From Nonomuraea turcica (GTDB lineage Bacteria > Actinomycetota > Actinomycetes > Streptosporangiales > Streptosporangiaceae), in the NCBI RefSeq assembly GCF_030718205.1, contig NZ_JAUZQF010000002.1, forward strand, positions 496,001 through 560,000: a DNA stretch of 64,000 bases, in the 5' to 3' direction. Numbering within the stretch: the stretch's first letter is position 1; each line of letters opens with the position of its first letter. Below, piece by piece: positions 11,621 through 29,114 of the stretch. Position numbers and translations under genes: made by a program. The notes beneath the pieces are model-generated. The model was not told the origin of the DNA and did not search any database. It worked only from the letters and a program-made list of their open reading frames with translations.

Positions 11621-12361
11621 GTGACGGACACCCCGCGTGAGAGCGGATACCGGCCGGGCTACGAGGTGGCCGCCGAGCAAGTACTGGAATTGATCGTCCG
11701 GCTCGGCCTGCGTCCGGGCGACCGCATGCCGACCGAGAACGAGCTGGCCCACCAGCTGGGCACCAGCCGCACGGTGGTACGCGAGGCGGTGAAGATACTC
11801 TCCGCGCTCGGGCGGGTGCGTGCCCAGAAGGGCCGTGGCCTGTATGTGGCCGACGACGAGGGAATGCTCGGCACCGGGCGCTGGGCGTCCTTCTTCCTCC
11901 CCGCCGACCTGGACCACGTCTACATGCTGTTCGAGTTCCGCCGGGCGCAGGAGATGGAGACCAGCAGGCTGGCCGCCCGCCGCGCCATCCCCGCGGAGCT
12001 GAGGGCCATCGAGGAGGCGGCCGGTGTGTGCCGCCACGGATTCGAGACAGGACGCGAGGACCTGTTCAACGAGGGCGACGACACCTTTCACACCGCCATC
12101 GCCACGGCCTCGCACAACATTTTCCTCCAGGTCGCGGTGCGGGAGGCCCGCAGGCTGCAGGCGCAGTCCAGCCTCATCGGGCTGCGCGGCTCGGTGGGCG
12201 GGCACGCCGCCAAGGCCGTCGAGGAGCACGACGCCATCTACCAGGCCATCCGCGCCGGCGACCCGGAAGCGGCCGCCCAGGCCGCCGCCACGCACATCGA
12301 CAACACCCTCGACGACTACCGAAGAGAGATCCAGCAGCGCCTCTTCTCCTCATCCGAATGA
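11621..12361 (+). CDS. FadR/GntR-family transcriptional regulator (FCD domain)
   Basis: 246 residues. The N-terminal winged helix (about 10-78) shows the GntR pattern GDRMPTENELAHQLGTSRT followed by VREAVKIL. The C-terminal all-alpha FCD ligand domain (about 95-235) contains FEFRRAQEMETSRLAA and the metal/ligand-binding histidine region NEGDDTFHTAIATAS, later VEEHDAIYQAI. FCD members usually bind small organic acids, uronates or sugar acids. GTG at 11621 is chosen because GAGGAGG sits 7 bp upstream; the frame extends further but without a ribosome site. It stands between the divergent beta-helix gene and the GH54 gene, so it is the best candidate regulator of this exoenzyme island. Confidence 0.9.
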   Translation: MTDTPRESGYRPGYEVAAEQVLELIVRLGLRPGDRMPTENELAHQLGTSRTVVREAVKILSALGRVRAQKGRGLYVADDEGMLGTGRWASFFLPADLDHVYMLFEFRRAQEMETSRLAARRAIPAELRAIEEAAGVCRHGFETGREDLFNEGDDTFHTAIATASHNIFLQVAVREARRLQAQSSLIGLRGSVGGHAAKAVEEHDAIYQAIRAGDPEAAAQAAATHIDNTLDDYRREIQQRLFSSSE

Positions 12362-12439
12362 TCCGGCTGGCGGTCGGCTAAGTCGAACCGGTTCGATCAT
12401 ATGGGAGCCGATGGGACGTCACCAGGCGAACCGGGGGCG

Positions 12440-12454
12440 GATGAACGTTTCATC
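12440..12454 (+). promoter_or_regulatory. Inverted repeat operator GATGAA-N3-TTCATC
   Basis: GATGAACGTTTCATC is a 6+3+6 dyad 84 bp upstream of the -35 box of the GH54 promoter. Relatives occur at 14481-14495 and, on the other strand, at 20999-21013, each 85-100 bp before a TTGACA box. The spacing suggests an activator or a looping regulator. Confidence 0.45.
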
Positions 12455-12537
12455 GAGCCCGACTCGGCGGGAGTGCGAGCATCGCCGATGAGTGCCGCCG
12501 GGAGGACTTTCGGCAGGCAGTTGGAGGGCATGGAGCC

Positions 12538-14203
<1,666 letters not shown>

Positions 14204-14221
14204 CTCAGTCCCAGCCCGGAC

Positions 14222-14264
14222 GCCGGCCACCTACTCCACCCAGCAAGGGGAGGCGGTGGCCGGC
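14222..14264 (+). terminator. Terminator after the GH54 gene
   Basis: A perfect 10-bp stem (GCCGGCCACC with GGTGGCCGGC) starts 18 bp after the stop. A CTCC/GGAG pair inside the loop could lengthen it. Confidence 0.5.
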
Positions 14265-14326
14265 ATTCGGACGACGCCGGCCAGTGCCGCGACCAACAAC
14301 GCCGAACACAACACTCGCTGCTTCAT
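14231..14326 (-). CDS. 31-residue signal-peptide-like frame (probable remnant)
   Basis: An ATG at 14326 opens a leftward frame with a classic export signal (MKQRVLCSALLVAALAG, then PATAS) that stops six residues after the likely cleavage site. No strong ribosome site is seen, but a TTGACG-N17-TACATT promoter lies 50 bp upstream. Its 3' end overlaps the GH54 terminator. It could be the start of a lost secreted gene or chance; function unknown. Confidence 0.2.
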   Translation of the reverse strand: MKQRVLCSALLVAALAGVVRMPATASPCWVE

Positions 14327-14375
14327 TGCTGCCCGCTTTCCGAGAGGGACCGCCTGGACCCTTCCGTCTCGGCCG

Positions 14376-14404
14376 AATGTAATTCGTATGACGTATAACG
14401 TCAA
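14376..14404 (-). promoter_or_regulatory. Leftward promoter candidate
   Basis: TTGACG (14399-14404), a 17-bp spacer and TACATT (14376-14381), read leftwards. It resembles the leftward promoter at 11366-11394 in box sequence and spacing but faces only a 31-codon frame. Confidence 0.3.
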
Positions 14405-14439
14405 TGAGGCGGGAAACCGAGGCCTGGATCGAGTGGCTT

Positions 14440-14495
14440 GATCATATGTCCGGGCGCTCGGAACGATTCGATTGACCGACCGTGAAAGTTTCATC
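14440..14495 (+). promoter_or_regulatory. Operator block before the esterase gene
   Basis: GATCATATG (14440-14448), TCGGAACGATTCG (14459-14471) and CGTGAAAGTTTCATC (14481-14495) follow each other in the same order as their counterparts at 12383-12454. The third element matches the GH54 inverted repeat at 12 of 15 positions. Confidence 0.4.
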
Positions 14496-14593
14496 GCGGC
14501 ACTCAGTGATCACCACGGCCACTTCCCCTGGCCAGACGCAGGAGCGACAGGGTCGCCTCATGCGAGGGCCGCCAACGTCGACAAGGCCGAGCC

Positions 14594-14621
14594 TTGACAG
14601 GTCTTGTCACGGTCATATTTG
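14594..14621 (+). promoter_or_regulatory. Promoter of the CE1-type esterase gene
   Basis: TTGACA (14594-14599), 16 bp, TATTTG (14616-14621). Surrounding bases match the GH54 promoter, implying a common ancestor and shared control. Confidence 0.45.
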
Positions 14622-14670
14622 CTCCGCTGCACCGTCGCCTCCAGCCGCGCGAAAGAAAGGAGATGCGATT

Positions 14671-16114
<1,444 letters not shown>

Positions 16115-16147
16115 TACTGACCGCCTGCGACAGCTGACGACGCGCCA

Positions 16148-16175
16148 TCGCCGGGGCGACTCATCGCCCCGGCGA
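16148..16175 (+). terminator. Perfect 12-bp hairpin just before the GH95 gene
   Basis: TCGCCGGGGCGA and its exact complement around a CTCA loop lie 33 bp after the esterase stop and 15 bp before the GH95 ATG. The GH95 ribosome site (GGGAGA) follows directly, so the hairpin could terminate the esterase mRNA or stabilise the start of the next. Confidence 0.5.
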
Positions 16176-16190
16176 GCTGGGAGAACCGAA

Positions 16191-20815
<4,625 letters not shown>

Positions 20816-20998
20816 TCACCGTGGCGAATCGAGTGCTCCTTCCACGCAGGCCGACTGAGGTGGTGGTATGGCGGGAGCAAACATGACGCCAGAAGATCCG
20901 TCAAGGGCCCGCTCTCCTGCGTCACGATTCCGCCGCATGCCGAAGTGACCTGAGCAGGGCTGGCCGGGAGCGGTCGCACTGTCGCGGCGGGGCCAAGT

Positions 20999-23156
<2,158 letters not shown>

Positions 23157-23162
23157 CCCGAT

Positions 23163-23209
23163 GGCCTGCGAGGATCACCGGACTGAGACCGGCAAAATCC
23201 CCGCAGGCC
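23163..23209 (+). terminator. Terminator between convergent GH39-like and binding-protein genes
   Basis: GGCCTGCG and CGCAGGCC arms, extended after one mismatch by GGAT/ATCC, form a 13-bp stem beginning 7 bp after the hydrolase stop. Confidence 0.5.
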
Positions 23210-23360
23210 CGCTCTTCCATACGAGGGTGCCGCGGTCGGGCCGGCGCATCGCCGCACCGTCATCGGGTCGGGAGGCGCTGCAGGAGAGGGCTGGTGTGGC
23301 GCTGTGCCGTTGGCGGTGAGGCCGAACGTGGTGGTGCCGTTGGCTCCTGTGCCTGCGGCG

Positions 23361-24326
23361 TCACTGGAAGCCCGTGACGTTCTCCTTCGTCACCATCTCT
23401 GTGCCGGTGTCGATGATCGCCGGGACCTTCTGGCCCCGGGCCGCGGCGACCGCGGTCTCGATACCGACCGAGCCCATCTTGGCGGGGAACTGGGCGACCG
23501 ACGCCGCGACCTCACCTCCGGCGATGGCCTTCAGCTCGCCCGGTGAGGCGTCGAAGCCCACCAGCACGAGCTCGCCCGGCTTCTTGCCGGCGGACTTGAC
23601 GGCCTGGAGGGCGCCGAGGATCGGCGGCCCGCAGGCCCCATAGATGGCGGCGATGCCGGGATGAGCGGCCAGGATGTCCTGGGCGGCGTTGAGCCCCTTG
23701 GTCTGGTCGCAGTCGGTGGCGGGTTTGGAGACCACGGTGATGCCGTCACCGAGCGTGGACAGCATGCCGGTGACGCGGTCGTCGAGCGAGGGGTTGCCGA
23801 GCCGCCCCTGCAGGACGGCGATCGTGGAGCCGGGCTTGACCTGCTTGGCGAGCCAGGCGCCCGCCAGCTTGCCGCCCGCGAGATTGTCGGTCGCCACCAC
23901 CGACGACTTACCTGCCCAGCTGGGGATGTCGTTGTCCACCAGGACGACCTTGACCCCGGCATCCACGGCCTTCTGCAGAACGTTCTGGAGGTTGGGGCTG
24001 GTCGGCGTGATCGCGATGGCCTTGACCCCCTTGGCGAGCATCGACTCGATCTGGGCCGTCTCGCCTTCGTCGTCCGTGCCGCTCTTGCCCTGGCCGAAGA
24101 GGACCTCGACGTCTGGGTGGTCGCGGTTCCAGGTCTTCACCGCGTCGACCATGGTGTCGTAGAAGTCGACCGGGAACTTCGTGATGAATCCAACTTTCAT
24201 CGGTTCGGCGGTGCCAGGAGACGCCCCGGTGGTGGACGTACCGGAGCCGGTGGAGCAGGCGCCGAGACAGAGCGCCAGCGCGAGGGCCAGCGAGGCTGAC
24301 CGAAGGTGTGGTGCCATCGTTCTCAT
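23361..24326 (-). CDS. Sugar ABC transporter substrate-binding lipoprotein (second importer)
   Basis: 321 residues. A lipoprotein signal ends in LALCLGAC (Cys24). The mature part is a two-lobe Peripla_BP_4 (ribose/fructose class) protein: VGFITKFPVDFYDTMV opening, then GVKAIAITPTSPN, VVLVDND in the first lobe, and AAIYGACGPP and LVGFDASPGEL in the second. Such proteins deliver monosaccharides to RbsC-type permeases. It is the last gene of the leftward importer run, 40 bp after the single-domain ATPase, and with the genes at 24367-26126 forms a complete Frc-like transporter. The sugar is unknown. GAAAGAG precedes the ATG. Confidence 0.9.
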   Translation of the reverse strand: MRTMAPHLRSASLALALALCLGACSTGSGTSTTGASPGTAEPMKVGFITKFPVDFYDTMVDAVKTWNRDHPDVEVLFGQGKSGTDDEGETAQIESMLAKGVKAIAITPTSPNLQNVLQKAVDAGVKVVLVDNDIPSWAGKSSVVATDNLAGGKLAGAWLAKQVKPGSTIAVLQGRLGNPSLDDRVTGMLSTLGDGITVVSKPATDCDQTKGLNAAQDILAAHPGIAAIYGACGPPILGALQAVKSAGKKPGELVLVGFDASPGELKAIAGGEVAASVAQFPAKMGSVGIETAVAAARGQKVPAIIDTGTEMVTKENVTGFQ

Positions 24327-24366
24327 CTCTTTCTGGAGGGCGGTAGCGCGGAACGCCGGAGGGAGG

Positions 24367-25116
24367 TCACGAGTCGCCTCCGACGATGAGCGAGACGATC
24401 GCCTGCTGGTTGTCCGGCGTAGGCCTCATCTCGCCGACCTTGCGACCGCGCCGCAGCACCGCGGCTCGGTCGGCGATCTCGATCACGTGATCCATGGCAT
24501 GGGAGATGACGATGACGGCGTGGCCCTCCTCGCGCAGGCGCAGGATGAGGTCGAGCACCCGCCGCGACTCGCGCAGCCCGAGCGCTGCCGTCGGCTCGTC
24601 GAGGATCACGACCTTCGACGCGAACGCCGCGGCCCTGGCCACGGCGATGGCCTGCCGCTGGCCTCCGGACATCAGACCGACCGCGGCGTGGGGGTCGGCG
24701 ATCCCGACCTGGAGGCGTGTCAGCAACTCGCCCGTCGCCCGGGACATGTCCCGGCGGCGCAGCAGCCGCAAGCCGCGGGGAAGCCAGCGCGGCCCGGCGA
24801 CCTCCCGCCCGGCGTAGAAGTTCGCGACGGGATCCAGATTGTCGAACAGCGCGAGGTCCTGGTAGACGGTCTCGATCCCGAGGGCTCGGGCGGCGGCGGG
24901 CGAGCCCGTCGTCACCGCGACTCCGCCCATCTCGATGGATCCCGCGTCCAGCCGGTGCACGCCGCTGATGCACTTGATCAGCGTGGACTTGCCCGCCCCG
25001 TTGTCACCGAGGAGGGCGAGCACCTCGCCGGCGAACACCTCCAGATCCACGCCGTCGAGGGCGAGAACGGCGCCGAAGCGCTTGGTGGCGCCGCGAACGG
25101 CCAGGACGGGCGTCAT
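24367..25116 (-). CDS. Sugar ABC transporter ATPase, single-domain FrcA type
   Basis: 249 residues. Walker A GDNGAGKSTLIK, Q-loop VYQDLALFDNLD, signature LMSGGQRQ, Walker B VVILDEPTAALG and H-loop VISHAMDH are all present, so it should be active. Most sugar importers of this permease class use a fused double ATPase; this one has a single domain like FrcA of the fructose/ribose importer and would act as a homodimer. Its ATG overlaps the stop of the permease gene by 4 bp (ATGA), showing translational coupling. Confidence 0.93.
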   Translation of the reverse strand: MTPVLAVRGATKRFGAVLALDGVDLEVFAGEVLALLGDNGAGKSTLIKCISGVHRLDAGSIEMGGVAVTTGSPAAARALGIETVYQDLALFDNLDPVANFYAGREVAGPRWLPRGLRLLRRRDMSRATGELLTRLQVGIADPHAAVGLMSGGQRQAIAVARAAAFASKVVILDEPTAALGLRESRRVLDLILRLREEGHAVIVISHAMDHVIEIADRAAVLRRGRKVGEMRPTPDNQQAIVSLIVGGDS

Positions 25117-26126
25117 GACCGCGCCGCCCGCGCGATGCGGAAGCGGCCTTCCAGCCGCCCGCGGACGACGTCGGACTCGACGGCCAAGACGATGACGACG
25201 CCGATGACGATCGGCTGCAGAAAAGCGTCGACGTCGAGCAGGTTCATGCCGTTCCGGATGATTCCGATCATGAGTGCTCCCACGAGTGCGTTGCCTACGC
25301 CGCCCCGGCCGCCGAGGAAGCTCGCGCCCCCTATGACCACGGCGGCGATCGAGTCGAGCTCGGCCAGGTCGCCGAAGGTGGGAGAGCCGGCGTTGAGCCG
25401 GCCGGAGGTGATGATCGCGGCGATCCCGGCGGCAAGGCCGCTCAGGACGTACACGGAGACCACCACCCCGTCGACGGGGATCGCCGCCCTCCGGGCTCCC
25501 TCCGGGTTCCCGCCGACGGCGTAGATCCAGCGCCCCCACACCATCCGCGTGGTGAGCAGGACGACGGCCAGCGCCACTGCGGCGACCAGGAAGGCCGAAT
25601 ACGGCAGCCAGCCTGCCGAGCCGCCGCCCATCGCCTGGACGATCTCGGGCATGCCCTGCTGCGGTTGCCCGCCCGACAGCCACAGGGCGAGGCCCCGCCC
25701 CGCGCTCAGGGTGGCGAGCGTGATGATGAAGGGGTGGGGCAACCGGCCCAGGACGTAGCCCATGCCGTTGATCGCGCCGACCGCCATGCCGGTGGCCAGC
25801 ATGGCGAGGACGACGACCGGTCCGGACGGTACGGCGGAGTAGACAAGGGCCCCGGTCACGGAGGCGAGCGCCAGCGTCGATCCCACGGACAGGTCGATCC
25901 CCCTGGTGAGGATCACCAGGAGCTGCCCGATGGCGAGCACCGCGATCACCGCGCTCTGCGCCAGCACGTTGCCCAGGTTGAGCACGGTGAGGAACGCGGG
26001 TGACAACATGCTCATGATCACGATGAGGAGCAGCAGGATCAGCGCCGGGCCGAGCCGGATGGCCAGCAGCGCGAGCCGCAGCGGATCGCTGCCCAGGCGG
26101 CGCAGGGCCCCGGCCTCGGCGGTCAC
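25113..26126 (-). CDS. Sugar ABC transporter permease, RbsC/FrcC family (second importer)
   Basis: 337 residues with 8-10 hydrophobic segments. It carries family motifs LVILTRGIDLSVGSTLALAS after the third helix and SIAAVVIGGASFLGGRGGV near the C-terminus, both diagnostic of BPD_transp_2 permeases. GTG at 26126 overlaps the oxidoreductase stop by 4 bp; the frame extends further left of the true protein only as an overlap with that gene. It pairs with the ATPase at 24367 and the binding protein at 23361. Confidence 0.92.
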   Translation of the reverse strand: MTAEAGALRRLGSDPLRLALLAIRLGPALILLLLIVIMSMLSPAFLTVLNLGNVLAQSAVIAVLAIGQLLVILTRGIDLSVGSTLALASVTGALVYSAVPSGPVVVLAMLATGMAVGAINGMGYVLGRLPHPFIITLATLSAGRGLALWLSGGQPQQGMPEIVQAMGGGSAGWLPYSAFLVAAVALAVVLLTTRMVWGRWIYAVGGNPEGARRAAIPVDGVVVSVYVLSGLAAGIAAIITSGRLNAGSPTFGDLAELDSIAAVVIGGASFLGGRGGVGNALVGALMIGIIRNGMNLLDVDAFLQPIVIGVVIVLAVESDVVRGRLEGRFRIARAARS

Positions 26127-27121
26127 GTCGTCTCTCCGGGGGCGGTGTCCACTCGCTTCCCCGACTCGTACGAGCGGATCACGGCGTGCGCGAGCTCGAG
26201 CGCGCGGCGACCGGCGCGGGCGTGGACGGGCGGCGGATCGCCGGCGCGCAGGGCGGTGAGCACCTCGTCGACGTGCCGGTCGAAGGTGGTGTGGAAGCCC
26301 CGGTCGGTGTCGTTGAAGTAGCCCGCCTGCCACACCCGGCTCGTCTCGTCGCCGGCGGGCGTGTAGGTGTAGCGGCGGACGGTGTCCTCGACGAGGATCC
26401 GGCCGCCGGTGCCGTTGATCTCCAGCAGGTGGGTTCCCGGGTAGGTGTACGAGGAGTCGTAGGTCCCGAGCAGGGTCCCCACCGCCCCGCTGGCGAACCG
26501 CACGGCGATCGCCATCGTTGTGTACGGCGGCCCGCCGGTCATCTGCGCTGTCACGGACGCGATCGGGCCGCACAGGTGCTCGACCATGTCGAAGCCGTGG
26601 CACTGGGTCTCGATGAGGTTGGCGTGAGGGTGCCGGCTGGTGCCCGCCTCTCCGCCGAACCGCCAGGTCGCGAAGACCAGCCGGCCCAGCTCGCCGCGCT
26701 CGATCGCCGCCGCCGCCAGCCGCACGGGACGGGCGTACCGGTGGTTGAAGTTGATGGCGAAGAAGAGCCGGCGGGCCTCGGCCTCGGCGATCAGGACGTC
26801 CGCCTCCTCGAGCGAGAAGACCAGCGGCTTCTCGACCAGCAGCGGGATCCCCGCCTCGACCAGCAGCCGGGTGGTGGCGAAATGGTCTTCGTTCGGCAGG
26901 CACACGGAGATCAGGTCGGGCCGCTCCCGGGCGATCATCTCCTCCACGTCGAGATAAGGGCGTACACCGAACCGCCGGGCGCGCTCGACGGTGCGCTTCT
27001 CGGTCCGGCCCACGACGGCGCACAACTCGGTGTCCTCGCGGCAGGAGAACACGCGGGCGTGGTGGAAGCCCCACCAGTCGCCGGTGCCTACCACCGCGAC
27101 CCTGGTTCGATTGCCATTCAC
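26123..27121 (-). CDS. Gfo/Idh/MocA-family NAD(P)-dependent oxidoreductase
   Basis: 332 residues, cytoplasmic. Rossmann start VAVVGTGDWWG, then the family motif LLVEKPL near residue 97 and the Gfo/Idh/MocA C-terminal sheet domain. The typical catalytic Lys is that of the EKP motif; a second-shell His region (CHGFDMVEHL) is present. The family oxidises or reduces sugars, inositols and keto-sugars, including C3 oxidation of glycosides. Placement between two permease genes, with 4-bp overlaps on both sides, means its substrate is almost certainly what these importers bring in. This links to the ThuA/DUF1080 proteins upstream by theme, but direct linkage is inference. Confidence 0.92.
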   Translation of the reverse strand: MNGNRTRVAVVGTGDWWGFHHARVFSCREDTELCAVVGRTEKRTVERARRFGVRPYLDVEEMIARERPDLISVCLPNEDHFATTRLLVEAGIPLLVEKPLVFSLEEADVLIAEAEARRLFFAINFNHRYARPVRLAAAAIERGELGRLVFATWRFGGEAGTSRHPHANLIETQCHGFDMVEHLCGPIASVTAQMTGGPPYTTMAIAVRFASGAVGTLLGTYDSSYTYPGTHLLEINGTGGRILVEDTVRRYTYTPAGDETSRVWQAGYFNDTDRGFHTTFDRHVDEVLTALRAGDPPPVHARAGRRALELAHAVIRSYESGKRVDTAPGETT

Positions 27122-28128
27122 TGTCGTCTCCTCCTTGCCAGGGCGGCCTGGACGAGTACGACCAGGACGAGGAAGGTGCCGCTGACCACCTGCTGGTAGG
27201 CGGAGCTGAGCGTGCCCACCTGGTTGATCAGGTTCTGGATCACCTTGAGCAGCAGTACGCCCGCGAGGGTCCCCCCGAGCGATCCGGCGCCTCCGGTGAG
27301 CAGCGTGCCGCCGATCACGACGGCCGCGATGGCCTCCAGTTCCCTGCCTTCGCCAAGGGTGGGGAGCCCCGAGGCGGTCTGCGCGGCGATGAGGACTCCC
27401 GCGAGGCCGGCCAGCAGGGAGCTCAGCACGTAGACGCGGACCCGGATGCGAGCCACCGGGAGCCCCATGAGCTCGGCGGCGTGCCCGTCCCCGTTCCCGG
27501 CGGCGAAGACCCGCAGACCGAACCGGGTGCGGTTGAGTACCACGCCGGCCGCGGCGAAGACTGCGAGGGCGATCAGCACCGGGACCCCGACGCCGAGAAC
27601 AGTGGCCTGTCCGATCCGGGTGAGGGCCAGGTCGGCCGGGATGATGTAGACCTGGTTACCCTCCTGCGAGACCGCGAAGGCCAGCCCTCGGGCGAACAGC
27701 AGGGTCGCCAGGGTGACGACGAACGGCGCCAGCCGGGCCCGTCCGATCAGCAGCCCGTTCACCAGGCCGATCAGCCCGCAGACCGCCAGGGGCAGCAGGA
27801 CCGCGCCCGCCGTCCCCCAGCGGGAGCCGTACGCCGACAGGACACCGGACAGCGCGAGAACGGACCCGACGGACAGGTCGATCCCGCCGGAGAGGATCAC
27901 GAACGTCATACCGGTCGCGACCAGCAGCAGGTAGGAGGCGTCCAGTGCGATGGCACCGAGGTTCCCCGGGCCGGTGAAGCTCGAGCCGAAGGTCAGCGAC
28001 CCGAGGAGGAGGACCAGGACGAGCACCAGGGCGGCCCCGTGCCGGCGGGCGAGTGCCGCCAGCCGCGTCCGCCCGGTGCCGGCGGCCGGCGAGAAGGGGG
28101 CGGCACGCTCGGCCTGTCCGGTCGTCAC
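27118..28128 (-). CDS. Sugar ABC transporter permease (first importer, YjfF-like position)
   Basis: 336 residues starting at GTG 28128, overlapping the preceding permease stop by 4 bp. BPD_transp_2 motifs: FVILSGGIDLSVGSVLALSG and AIAAVVIGGTLLTGGAGSLGG. It is one of two different permeases behind a double ATPase and a YtfQ-like binding protein, the arrangement of the galactofuranose importer YtfQRT-YjfF. The two would form a heterodimeric channel. Confidence 0.91.
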   Translation of the reverse strand: MTTGQAERAAPFSPAAGTGRTRLAALARRHGAALVLVLVLLLGSLTFGSSFTGPGNLGAIALDASYLLLVATGMTFVILSGGIDLSVGSVLALSGVLSAYGSRWGTAGAVLLPLAVCGLIGLVNGLLIGRARLAPFVVTLATLLFARGLAFAVSQEGNQVYIIPADLALTRIGQATVLGVGVPVLIALAVFAAAGVVLNRTRFGLRVFAAGNGDGHAAELMGLPVARIRVRVYVLSSLLAGLAGVLIAAQTASGLPTLGEGRELEAIAAVVIGGTLLTGGAGSLGGTLAGVLLLKVIQNLINQVGTLSSAYQQVVSGTFLVLVVLVQAALARRRRQ

Positions 28129-29114
28129 GTCCCGCTCCTGTCTCGCTGCGCGTACACGGCGGCCACGATGATCGCCGCCTGGATCATCCGGGCGGTCGAG
28201 TCGTGCAGGTCGTGCTGGATGACCGTGGCGATGATGAGCTGCATCAGCAGCGCCCCCATCAGCGTGCCGAGGATCCGGACGCGGCCTCCGGCGAGGGGCG
28301 TACCGCCTACGACCACGGCGGTGATGGCGCTCAGCTCGATCAGCAGCCCGGTGAACGAGGGGTCGCTCGCGCTCTGCCGCCCGGTTGTGAGCACTCCGGC
28401 CATCGCCGCGAGCACCCCGCTGATCACGTAGACGGTGACCAGCGTCCGTCGTACGGGCAGGCCGGCCAGGAGCGCCGCGGGCCGGTTGCCTCCCACGGCC
28501 AGCAGTCTGCGGCCGAACGCGGCGCGGCGCAGGACGAACCCGGCGGCGGCGGCGACCGTCAGGGCCATGAGCACGGGCAGTGGGACCCCCAGCACCTGCC
28601 CGCCGCCGATGGCGGCCAGCGTGGGGTCGAAGATCTCGACGAGCCGGCCGTCCGCGAGCACGAGCGCCGCCCCCCGTCCGGCTACGAGCAGCCCGAGGGT
28701 GGCGACGATCGGCTGGATGCCGTAGGCGACCAGCCCGCCGTTCACGAGTCCCACGGCCGCACCGGCGAGCACCGCGACGGCGATGGCGGGCCAGGGCCCG
28801 TAGCCGAGGTAGAGCGGCAGCAACGCCGCCGCGATGGCCATCGTGGAGCCGACCGACAGGTCGATGCCTCCGGTGCCGATCACCAGTACCATGCCGAGGG
28901 CGACGATGGCCACCGGGGCTACCTGGACGAGCTGGAGCCGTAGGTTTGCGACCGTGGCGAAGTTCGGCGTGAACACCAGGTTGAACGACAACAGGACGCC
29001 GAGGGCGAGGTAGACCCCGTAATCGGACAACCAGGTCACCCGCCCCGCCGCGCCCGTGCGGCCGGCCACGCGGGTGGGGGTGGGCGCGGGAGTCCCGCTG
29101 GGCGGCTCAGTCAT
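28125..29114 (-). CDS. Sugar ABC transporter permease (first importer, YtfT-like position)
   Basis: 329 residues from ATG 29114, which overlaps the ATPase stop by 8 bp; an ATG at 29138 is possible but overlaps more and has no better ribosome site. A Pro/Thr-rich cytoplasmic N-terminus precedes about ten hydrophobic segments with LVIGTGGIDLSVGSTMAIAA and AITAVVVGGTPLAGGRVRI. It works with the ATPase at 29107 and the permease at 27118. Confidence 0.91.
   Translation of the reverse strand: MTEPPSGTPAPTPTRVAGRTGAAGRVTWLSDYGVYLALGVLLSFNLVFTPNFATVANLRLQLVQVAPVAIVALGMVLVIGTGGIDLSVGSTMAIAAALLPLYLGYGPWPAIAVAVLAGAAVGLVNGGLVAYGIQPIVATLGLLVAGRGAALVLADGRLVEIFDPTLAAIGGGQVLGVPLPVLMALTVAAAAGFVLRRAAFGRRLLAVGGNRPAALLAGLPVRRTLVTVYVISGVLAAMAGVLTTGRQSASDPSFTGLLIELSAITAVVVGGTPLAGGRVRILGTLMGALLMQLIIATVIQHDLHDSTARMIQAAIIVAAVYAQRDRSGT

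Noticed and set aside
25113..27074. Apparent 653-residue fusion protein upstream of the permease
   Set aside because: The N-terminal half is an out-of-frame reading of the Gfo/Idh/MocA gene; the permease starts at GTG 26126 with a 4-bp overlap.
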